A DNA stretch of 29,174 nucleotides from Emmonsiellopsis sp. PD_33 (taxonomy: Eukaryota; Ascomycota; Eurotiomycetes; Onygenales; Ajellomycetaceae), in assembly GCA_032988165.1 (NCBI GenBank), contig JANTQF010000408.1, positions 1 through 29,174 on the forward strand, read 5' to 3'. A model generated the notes under the pieces. The model searched no databases and had not been told where the DNA came from. It saw only the letters and a program-made list of their open reading frames with translations. The translations under genes and the position numbers were made by a program. How positions within the stretch are numbered: position 1 is the first letter of the stretch; each line of letters opens with the position of its first letter. Shown here piece after piece: positions 11,901 to 21,126 of the stretch.

Positions 11901-12242
11901 TCTGACCGCACGAGCATTTCCTCTGGGTGTTCTTTCTCCATCTCCGGCATTAGACGACCCTCTGACCGGGGAACTGATCTCCATTCTCGACGCAGCAGCA
12001 GCAGCAGCAGCGGGAGCTGGCTGTGTTCCAGCAGGCGGAGACGATTGGAAGAAGAGCGGAGAGGAGGAGGGAACACCGTCCCCCCTCAGTCGTCTGGATG
12101 CTCGTGGAGTAGTCTGTGAGGCATTTGCGGACGAGGGGCTGCTCTGGGCCTGCGGCTGGGACGCACCAGCTCGGGTGGGAGTGGAGGCAGCGGAGCTTTT
12201 GGCGGGACGGCCGCGACGGCGAGCAGACCCTGGCGAAGACAT
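8924..12242 (-). CDS. MCM4: Replication licensing helicase subunit MCM4
   Basis: MCM4 is one of six AAA+ subunits of the MCM2-7 ring, loaded at origins in G1 and unwinding DNA in S phase. Exons on the minus strand are 12242-11900, 11835-10954, 10900-10829, 10774-9582 and 9511-8924, giving 1025 residues. The N-terminal tail is disordered, Ser/Pro-rich, with an AT-hook or NLS-like RRRGRPAK and a poly-Ala run, plus SP/TP sites of the kind targeted by CDK and DDK. A zinc finger follows (C437, C440, C459, C464: C-x2-C-x18-C-x4-C). The ATPase has Walker A GDPSTSKS (656-663), Walker B CIDEFDKM (718-725) and the SRFD arginine finger (R789). A winged-helix-like C-terminus ends RKIVRAG. Intron 10775-10828 is 54 nt with no in-frame stop; it is removed because family members read PDMKEAFFRC directly. 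Confidence 0.96.
11992..12011. repeat. (GCA)n tract encoding poly-Ala in MCM4
   Basis: About six GCA/CAG units lie in exon 1 of MCM4 and encode an alanine run in the disordered N-terminal tail. Confidence 0.8.
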
Positions 12243-12381
12243 GGCGGCGGAGGAATGGGTGTACAGCGAGGATGAGGGAGTGTGGGAGGTTTGGTCTGGA
12301 GAAGTCGAGGTGGAATCGGAATTGACGGGGGAAAAACTTCAGCGGCGTGACGCGCGTGGCCGACGCGCCTTCCGCATTGGG

Positions 12382-12387
12382 ACGCGT
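12382..12387. promoter_or_regulatory. MluI cell-cycle box (MCB) upstream of MCM4
   Basis: A perfect palindromic ACGCGT lies 140 bases upstream of the MCM4 start codon, with related GACGCG elements at 12,345-12,368. MBF complexes bind ACGCGT and drive G1/S expression of replication genes in yeasts. Regulation here is inferred from site and gene function. Confidence 0.5.
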
Positions 12388-12420
12388 AAAGTGGTTCCGC
12401 TTTGGGATAGCGCGTTCAGG

Positions 12421-12464
12421 CACATGATGAGTCACATGATCATCACATGACTACAAACCACGTG
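12421..12464. promoter_or_regulatory. Cluster of three CACATG and one CACGTG hexamers
   Basis: CACATG occurs at 12421-12426, 12433-12438 and 12444-12449, and CACGTG at 12459-12464. All are E-box type. They sit between the MCM4 promoter and the CpG-free island, and the CACGTG holds the last CpG before the island. Function is unknown. Confidence 0.35.
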
Positions 12465-12830
12465 ATATTGTCCCACTTATGTAATTTGCAGAGCAAAGCA
12501 GAGTAATATATATACTGGCTTAATCCCTGCTAATTGTGGATCCCTCATCCCAATTGAGAGTCTTGGCAGAATGGCATGATCTGATTGGTGTGAATTTAAA
12601 GTTCAGTCCCATGATCTAAGTGAAGTACAGTAATGTGATCTATAATCTTTCCTTTTACAGCCTAGCTTCTTACCTGTAGGTATCTATCATATCAATTTAC
12701 CTTCTCACATCTCTCATCCTCTCATCACCTTCTACCTCCTACTCTCACCCTCCCCCCTTATCTCTCTATTCTCTACTATTATACCTCTATTAGTATTCTA
12801 TAGCCTTCAGATCTTTATATAGGCTCTACC

Positions 12831-13289
12831 ATGAATTCTACAATCAAACTGTGTACTTATTACAGCTAGATTAAGGTTATTGACCAGTTTCTTTTACTAC
12901 ATAATACAGCTATTATCATAGTAGTTTACCTTCAATACTATATTTAAATCAACCAGATTTTACAACTTTCTCTTTCAGATCCTTATTCTATATAAGTACT
13001 AATAAATATCTCTATTTAGAGCTATTAATACATCTAAAATGTTGGCTAGAATGAATCTATCCTCTCACTTCAGTTATAACTATAGTTTTAGTTAATTTCA
13101 ATGATAGTTTTAGCATTTAAATACTGCAGCTATTACTCTAAGGATAAGTCTTTTAATCAGTTTCTCTCTTTATGGAGTCTAATTATCAGTATAGCTATAT
13201 GCTTTGAATGCTATATTTATCTTTCTCAGATTTTACAGTTCTTTACATTCTTATTTGGAATACCTACTAATAGATTTCTAAAGTCATAA
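12831..13289 (+). pseudogene. Degenerate reading frame with two tandem CxxC...CxxC repeats
   Basis: From an ATG at 12831 one frame runs to 13289 with many internal stops. It contains two diverged copies of a unit beginning K-x-C-x2-[C/Y]-S, then K-x3-QFL, then a second CxxC pair, ending QILQ. Copy A starts at 12846 and copy B at 13110. In copy A the second pair reads YLQY (TAC and TAC) where copy B keeps CFEC, as G-to-A change of TGC codons would produce. The pattern suggests a zinc-ribbon-like module. It may be a first exon of the following Rep/helicase gene or a separate gene; the frame differs from the downstream tract. I do not recognise a named family. Confidence 0.5.
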
Positions 13290-13740
13290 TTATATTAGAG
13301 ATTCTGAGAATGAAATCACTAAGTCTGACCTTCTATTTCAGTCTGAGTTTCAAAAATAATTCATATAGTCTACAGCTACTTTTTAAGTCTATAAATGTAT
13401 TAATATGAATATATCATCAGAAGTCAAGTTTTTTCACTGTAAAGTCCACAGTTTGAACACTTTATCACTTATAAAGGCCTGCTAGAAGTAGAATAAGATC
13501 TGCAGAGCTTATTATATAACTAGATGTAATAAGTAAGATCTCTCATTAATCTTTTCATTAAGTAGGCTGCATGAATGTCAACAGCCCCATTTCCCTCTCT
13601 TAGTGCTAAATGTATCTTATAGATTTATATAGATCACTTTTTTAACTTATAATTCTTCAAATTTTTCTTCTTTATCATTCTATTCATTATCTATATCACT
13701 CTTTAGCTAATTGCCTATCTCCCCTCAATTTATATTTACA

Positions 13741-16700
13741 GCCTCAGCTCTCTCACAAACTGTGTTTACAACCTTATTATTACTCTTAACTCCTCAAAGC
13801 CCTGATGATCCATTCATTAACTAGTCAATCTTAAGAGTAAGTAGTCCTTTAGCATCTCAGTAAATCTCACAGCCTGAGATGATCATATTTATTGATACTA
13901 TAAATATAGAAGCCTTCAAAACCATCTAAGAATATAACTATTTACAGATAATTATTACTTAAGATCTATTAATGAACCTGCAAGACCCTATCTTTCTTAA
14001 TGATCTAGCCCTTAACCTCACTGATTAGTAGCATACCAAGGCTTTCTATACTACACTTAAGGACCTCAAAATGGAGGTTTATAGTTATTATAAGATATAT
14101 TAGTTTAACCTGCATCTTAATAATGACAGTATTTATTAACACTGTATTTATATTAATATGAGAAGACTTCCTAAAGACTCTTATATATATTCTAAGGATA
14201 ATAACCTAAACTCTAGTGATGTTGATTCTGATTTATCAGTTCTCAGCTAGATTAAGAAAATATTTATCTCTTGAGTCTATATTTCTATTAAGATTCATTA
14301 GGTTTATAGGCACTAATATAAATATAAGGGCTATATTATTAGTTTTTTATGTGACACTGACTACATCTATGACATCTTGCCACTGCTTCCTAAGGATCTT
14401 AAGATAATTATTCTCAAGCTATTAAATTCCACTGATGACCCATATCTTTAGTATTAATTCCAGTGGGACTTTACAGTTCATAAAGGCACTATTGCAAAGT
14501 GATTAATCTATTTATATAAGAATTATCCAGGCTATAACAATATAGTTATCAACAATGCAGCATGGGACCAACTGCCAGAAAATGATGATATTACTAATCA
14601 AATTCCATTCCATGAAATTGAGGAGTAGGAATTCACTAAAGATCATAAATTCAGCTCTGAAGAAGATAATCAATTAGATGATGATTTTAATATGTTACCT
14701 GAATACTCTACTGTTCCTGATCTCTTAGTTTTACAGACTAAAGTTGAGTAACTACATTATGAACTTGATATCTCTAAGCCTCTTAACCACTTAACTCTCC
14801 CTATAGCTTGAAATACATCCTTAAGTAAGTTTAATAATACCTACCCTTTATTCTCTTAAGTCTTTCTAACTTTTTTCCTTAAGAATGAGGCTGAGTATCT
14901 TCTTCCTCATCAACAGTTTATTACTCTTTCAGACTACACATAATTCCTACTCAAATATTATAATAGCTATTTTGCCTATCATAATCAATTTTATTACATT
15001 CTTTTTAACTTCCTATTCTGCAAGCAAATTGGGACTCAGGGACAGTTCTTCTATAATTAAATAGACACTAACCTTAAGAACCTTATATTATAAGAGCTTC
15101 AGGCAGCCTTTACTGCTGATACATTAGAGTCTGCTGCATTATTAAACTCTCTTACTCACTTTACTGAGAGTATTTATGAGACTTATCTTTTTTAGGGTAT
15201 AAAATACTATCAGCTTCAAGCCTACATCCAAAATATTAAGTCTCTTCACCTATTTCTAACTCTTTTAGCTGCTGACTACTATTAGAATGATTTAATATAG
15301 TACTTTTCAGAGTACTTTACTTCTTGGTAGAATAGTATGGACCTTTAAAGACTCAAGTTTATTAGAGATAATATTCAAAACTATTCTATGATTATTATAT
15401 ATTACTTCCATCTATGTCTTGCTATATTTAAAGATAAGATCCTCAGACTGAAATTCAACATTATCAATCACTAAACTTACTATGAATAGCAAGGCTGAGA
15501 GTCAGTTTACTCTCACAGTATCTTTTAGTGCTAAGATGTGCTGAATTCAGAGCTGAATTGAATGAATAATAATGCTTATTAGGTATTTACTGATTACTAG
15601 GATTTAATTATCAGAACTGATAACTCTGAGCCTATACATATTCAACCTGAAGATGTTAGATCTACTTTATCACTAAGCTACTCAGATCAATTGAATGTTA
15701 TTTAACATCTATTTTTAGTTCTAAATCAGGTTTAATGTCACCACTGCAGCTCCAAGTACTATATCCATAAGGAGTAAGTTACAGGCAAGCTTTGATGCTG
15801 CTTTCACTTCCCCCATAAATGCTAGCTAGATTATGTCATTAAAAAACCTTTAGATAATAGTTACTACTACTTATACTCCCACTAAAATAACTTCATCCTC
15901 AATAACTATAACTACCTCATCATCCTTAGCTGACTTGCAAATACTGATATTATCTTCTGCACTGACAGCTATATAGTTCTGAACTATTTATTTAAGTATA
16001 TCATCAAGTCTGAAATTAAAACTAAGTCCTACTATCAAATCATTCAATAAGTCCTACCTAATATAAGCACTAGTCACCCTCTCCTTTCAACCATTATGAA
16101 GCTCATAAATTAGTTAATTGGAGAATATAATTAGTCTGCCCAGAAGATTTACTATCTTCTATTAAATCTCCCTTTACAAATGGGATCTCAAGATTCAATT
16201 ATAGTTAATTACTGGCCTAAAGATCTCTACTGATATAACTATATATTGGAATCTGGAGCACTTCAACATGGCTCATCTATTTTAATAAAATATAAGGCCT
16301 ACTTGCAGGAATTTGAAGATGTCACATTCTATAACTTCTTGAGGAACTTCTCTTATGAATCTCAAATCAAGTGATATTTATGTGTAAAAGGCTGTGTTTT
16401 GATCTACTTCCCTGTTTATCAGGCTGCAACTTAAATGGAGGATTATATCTAAATTAAGCTTTAATTATATCATTCTTTTTGTTAGGTTAGTAACTTTAAA
16501 GTCATTAATCTTCTAACCTCCTGGCTGTTATTTACTGAAGTCTATAATTACTACTATCTTGCATATAATCACCCAGTAGATGCCTACAGCAAAGATATGC
16601 TAGAGCCTGAACTGGAATTTAAAGAGGATAATAATAATAATAAGGGTGAATTAGATATTATCTAGGCTGAACTTACTCAACAGAACTCTTAGTAGTCTAA

Positions 16701-18291
16701 TAATAGTCTAATTGAACTTTAAAATTATGACTGAATTGATCATCAGTCTTTAGATTTTAATTACAACTAGACCTCTCATATTGGAATCTATATTAACCTT
16801 GACACTGAATTTTAGAATAATATAAAGGCTGATTTCCTAGCTAATATTACTCTTCATAGCACTGGGTCTCCTACTACCTTTAGCCCTGATTAATACCTCC
16901 TCTATGATATAATAGTATATCACTATACTGAGGTCCTTAATAATAGCTCCCCAAATCCATTGCTTATCAATCTTAATGATGAAGGAGAAACAGGAAAAAC
17001 ATATTTAATTATACTTCTTTCTATAATCCTTTAGAACCTTACAGAAAGTCAGAATTTATCTACCCCTATTATTTAAGTAGTACTAACTGATATAGTAGCT
17101 TACTATATTAACATTCAGATATTACACTCTCTATTTAGACTTTCTATTAAGTGTTCAACCCTCTATGAACAGCCCAACCTGCAGAATCTACAATTAATGC
17201 AGGCCCTTTTCAAGGGTATTTAATATTTAATTATTAATGAAAAGTTAATAGTCAGTCTACAACAACTCACCTGAATTAATCAGGCTTGCTGTTACATATT
17301 CCCTCAGCAGCAAAAGTCTTTTAGGAGCCTCAGTATCCTATTATATGGGGATTTCTATTAGTTACCCTCTATATTTCAGACCTCACTCTTTTATGATAGT
17401 CATTTTAATCACAGTAATGAGATCTGTAGCTGTCAGATTTATCTTATCTTTAATAAAACTATTTAACTCACTGTAGTTCAATGTCAGGGCAGTAAGGATC
17501 TTGATAGTTGTTAATTCTATGAGGCCTTAAAAAATCTTCAGGTCAGTAAACTAACTCTAGATGATTAAGAATTCCTTTTAAGATGTATTTAGAGCCTTAT
17601 CCTCTATAAAGCTGCAGCCTTTGACAATGTTATTTATATTTACACTAAAAAGTATAATGTCAATACTTACAATGAAGAGGCAATTTGAAGCTGAAAATAG
17701 CTTATTATTAATATTCAGACTTCTAATACTAGTTTCAGTATTTCTTAGTTAGAGTCTAATAAAGAGGGTAATCTATATTAAAATCTCTCTCTTTTTATCA
17801 GCTATTGCATTATGCTTTTACAGAATATATAAATTAATAGAGGCCTTATGAATGGTACCTTAGGCACCATTTATGATATTATCTAAAGCCTTAACACTGA
17901 AGACTCTCATAAAGACCCCCCTCTTGCCCTTTTAATTCATTTCAATAAATATGACAGATCTATCTATATCAAATAAGATGACTATAAATTAATTCCTATC
18001 TTTCAGACCTACTATGAGTTTTCCCATGTCAATCAAGCCTGCAGCTGTACACAGTTCCCTATTATAGTTACTTATACTATTATAGTTCATAAATCTCAAG
18101 GTGTTTTCCTAGAATAGACTATTCTTAATATCTCTAAGATTAAATTTCAGTCAGGCCTAACTTACATCACCATCTCATGGGTTAAAACATTTAAAGGCCT
18201 TCTTTTTGAGGAGTCCTTTGACTATTTCAAATTTAATTGGCCCAGTGTATGCAATAAGACTATAAAGATGAGAGATACAAACTATAAATAA
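13741..18291 (+). pseudogene. Helitron Rep/PIF1-like helicase, inactivated by point mutation
   Basis: One reading frame can be followed for about 4.5 kb with many stop codons but no frameshift that I could detect. The first third (about 14,041-15,530) resembles the Helitron-like N-terminal region. The Rep/HUH site at 15481-15530 reads ESVYSHSIF: the first His is now Tyr, and stop codons replace Trp-like positions. A Cys/His motif follows near 15,735-15,830. The helicase has a damaged Walker A, DEGETGKT (16978-17001), a damaged Walker B, LIINE (Asp to Asn, 17236-17238), a surviving GDFY motif near 17,350 and HKSQG (18088-18102). Helitrons transpose by rolling-circle replication; this copy cannot encode a full protein. 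The start is uncertain, because Ser-rich sequence continues upstream to about 13,560 in the same frame. Confidence 0.85.
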
Positions 18292-18482
18292 TGCTAAATT
18301 TAATAGGTAAAAGCTTTTACTTTCTTTCTATTACTTCTTTATTATAATTCTTTACTAATCCTTTAAATAATCTATAGATTTAACCCCCCTTCCTTCCTCC
18401 TCCTTCTTACTTTATATTTAACCTACTAATTTACTTATCTTTAATTATAGTAAGTTTGCTATTTATACTATCATCATCCTCT

Positions 18483-19789
18483 CTAATTCCAACCACAGAT
18501 ATCCTCATACCAACCACTGAGATTTAGCCCCTTAATATACTAATTACTGAGTAACTTGAGCTTCACCCTAAGCCCTTTAAAAAGGCTATAGAGATCTAGT
18601 AATTTTGACTTGATCTCCACAGTGATCTCTACAGTTCAGATTAATATAATACTATAATTAATACTACAGTTAAATATAGAGTTAGAAGCTGCAAGCATTC
18701 ATCTCTACAGTCTCAATTAATTATATAATTCAAGTAAATATAACTGTCAGAGTAAATATCAAGTAAATCTCAGAGTATTTCTTCTTAATCTTCTCATCTT
18801 CTCATTAATTCTTTAAGATCTATACCTTCTATCTTTCACTCCTTCTATCTACCTGCCTGCCTACCTACATTTATTCTTTCCTTATATTCTTTACACCTAT
18901 TAACCCTTCTGAAGTCTATCAAACCATTAAAGCCATTAGAATGATGAGATCTTTAACTTCAAAAAAACATATTCATTATAAGTAAAGTTCCAAGAGATCA
19001 TTAAAATGCAGCTTTAATAGCTATAACAGTTTCTAACCTCCTATCTGATTCAAATAAGCTTATATTTACTCCTACTTTATCTCCTGCTAATCCTACTTTA
19101 TTTAAGCTATTCTCTATTAGTTCTGCACCTACCTTTATTTCTTTCTCTACTGATTCTTTATTCTCTCCTCCTGCCTTTAGAGCTCTCACTGCTCTAGTCA
19201 AAATGCTTTCATAAAAGCTATTGAAAGAACTCCTTATACTCATTAAAATGCTATGAGTCTATAAATTAGAATTATAAGCTAGCTGTAACATTAACACTAA
19301 GAATAATGTAAATAATAAAGCCCTATTATTATAGACCTGTGGTGCTGTCTTTCTCCCCTTCTGTGCTCACTATTTACAGGGTGAAGGTCTATTTACAGCC
19401 TATATTAATTCTCTTGATTGCTACTACAGAGTCTGTACTGGATGTCACTACAATGAGATTAGTAGTTATTATTCTTATCATCTCTGTAAGTTTACCTTCC
19501 TAACATAGTTATATGTAATTACCTACTAATTAATGTTCATATAGTAAATGTCAATAAACCTGCTGACACAGCTATCAAGGTCAAGGTGGAGGGTAAGAAA
19601 CAGTCCATAATCCCTATGGAAAGTCTATCAAAAATGGCCCATAAATTGAATGAGCCATCAGATATTTAGAAGGTTGATGCTCAAGATGTTGAGTTAGAGG
19701 CCCTATGCAAAGAGAATGCAATCTTGAAAGCTAAATTGACAACTGTTTTGAGCCTTCTCAAGGCCACTCAGAATGTTCTTGGGGTCTAG
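18483..19789 (+). pseudogene. Degenerate Cys-rich and coiled-coil protein with a preserved intron
   Basis: A frame starting near 18483 runs to 19485 with stops but no frameshift. After an intron at 19486-19544 it continues to a TAG at 19787-19789 with one further internal stop. The intron keeps a GTAAGT donor, a TACTAAT branch site and a TAG acceptor, and joins phase correctly. The segment 19335-19485 has a Cys pattern (C, CAHY, GEGLFTAY, CTGCHYN) resembling the fungal Cys-rich DUF3716-type module; Tyr replaces Cys at two expected positions. The C-terminus (VELEALCKENAILKAKLTTV) is a likely short coiled coil. It follows the Rep/helicase tract by about 190 bases on the same strand and shares the CpG-free composition, so it may be a second gene of the same element. 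Function is unknown. Confidence 0.5.
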
Positions 19790-19944
19790 ATAGCTGCCAG
19801 GGGGGGGGTGTTTTGCTTCATTTTTTTCTTTTTCTCACTTAGTTAGCTTGCACTTTTGCACTGAAGAATTGAATATGTTTTTTTACAGTTCTCAAATGAT
19901 TATATAACTCTGTAGTACACCCATAAATCATGCTGCAGGGCTTC

Positions 19945-21126
19945 CGTTTCGAGCTTAGCTCTGCAACCCCTTTGAACACTGAGAGGCTCGTGTGCAAAAA
20001 GGTATTTTATCTGTACCATACCCATCTCCTCTTCCAATATATCAAACGGGATCCATGGATGAGAACAGGATTGCGGGAAGTTCAATGGAACCGGCTGGTT
20101 GACCACGGTATTCTTTGACACCTCTCCTACAGTCGCGCATTGCTGAACCACTCCCCTCCTTCTTTATGGGTGGCCAGCCGCATCCGTCGAGCAGACAAGG
20201 GGTGGATCTATGGCAGCGGTTAGGGAGGACAGAAATAGCCAGCTCTGTAAGGAATCCAGTTTGATAAAAACAAACCCACCCCTAGCCGTAGCTTGTCTAA
20301 TACTATAATTATTAACATCAGGTTGTGGGTGGCTTTGCTGGTGACACGCCGCAAGTTTCAACCTCTCACCGCGACGTCACGGCCCAGCGCTGTGATTGGC
20401 ATGACGCCAGCGGCTGCATTCAACCAGACTCAACTCCCGCCAACTCTATCCAACTCTCTCTCTCCATAGCCGCCGTTGCCCACTGCTGGTCTGTCTCCCT
20501 GTCTCCCTGTCCAAGAGTATCAAATGGCCGGCTGGCTGGTGATCGCTGGTGGTGATTGCCCCATTCTGCCCAGCGGGGCTTTGGCGCCTCACTAAATCCT
20601 CCACGTCGACTCCAGCTTCTCGCGATGCCTGCGATGTGTTTCGTTTCGCCAGCACTGCTCCTAGTCCCTGTTTGCATTCTTTATATAGCCTGCCCGGCCA
20701 TGGCAAACTCCTCTCTCTGACGCCCGTCAGCACACACGGCTGCTGAGGTCGCCTCCTGGACCTCCTCCACCTCCTTGTTTGTTGTGAAGGCCCCTCCGCC
20801 CGCCCTTCACTTCTCCCGTACATATTCCCCCCCCCCTGTCAATTCATTCTTCTCTTCTTGTTATCTTTATTCTTCTCTCTTTTCTTTCCTTCCTCCTCTC
20901 TCTGACGCCTTTCCTACGATACGCTACCTGTCCAGTCTGCGGAGTCGGGAACTTCACACACCAGGACAGACAGACAGACCTCCCCACCACCCTAATTTCT
21001 AGCGCGCAATTTCCCCTGTCGACCACCCCTTGGCCCTGGATAGGCTTCCCTCTCCTCTTGTTTGTACAGTGTGCGGCGGTGGCATTGTGTGGACGGTTGT
21101 GGTGCTAGCTGCCATTCGACATCACA
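19945..21126. other. Upstream region and 5' leader of the CSC1-like gene
   Basis: No gene is supported. CpG returns at 19945 and base composition becomes normal. A CRE-like GACGTCAC lies at 20373-20380, an ATTGG (reverse CCAAT) near 20395 and a TGACGCC half-site just after. A strong pyrimidine tract runs from about 20,808 to 20,910, the kind found around transcription starts of filamentous fungi. Short reading frames on both strands lack recognisable content. Confidence 0.5.

Larger units (their letters stand above)
12463..19944. mobile_element. CpG-free AT-rich island with inactivated Helitron-type element
   Basis: Reading line by line I found no CG dinucleotide between the one at 12461-12462 and the one at 19945-19946, while both flanks are CpG-rich. 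Composition changes sharply at the left edge and again near 19.9 kb. Inside are degenerate coding tracts of a Helitron Rep/helicase and two Cys-rich reading frames, all on the plus strand. CpG loss together with stop codons of the TAG/TAA/TGA type points to C-to-T mutation of a repeated element. I could not identify the 5' TC end, the 3' hairpin with CTRR, or the target AT, so the true element limits are unknown. Confidence 0.85.

Noticed and set aside
19001..19243. Minus-strand open frame (80 residues) in the CpG-free island
   Set aside because: The plus strand of this stretch is part of the longer degenerate frame (18483-19485) leading into the Cys-rich block. The minus frame ends abruptly and its openness follows from few stops on that strand.
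12463..19944. Possible retrotransposon (gag-pol) origin of the island
   Set aside because: No reverse transcriptase, integrase or LTR pair was seen; the identifiable motifs are Helitron Rep and PIF1-type helicase.
19900..20151. Minus-strand frame (83 residues) at the island's right edge
   Set aside because: It straddles the composition boundary and has no domain, start context or continuation.
20446..20823. Minus-strand frame of 125 residues upstream of the CSC1-like gene
   Set aside because: Arg/Gly-rich composition without motifs, in a promoter-like region with pyrimidine tracts; most likely chance.
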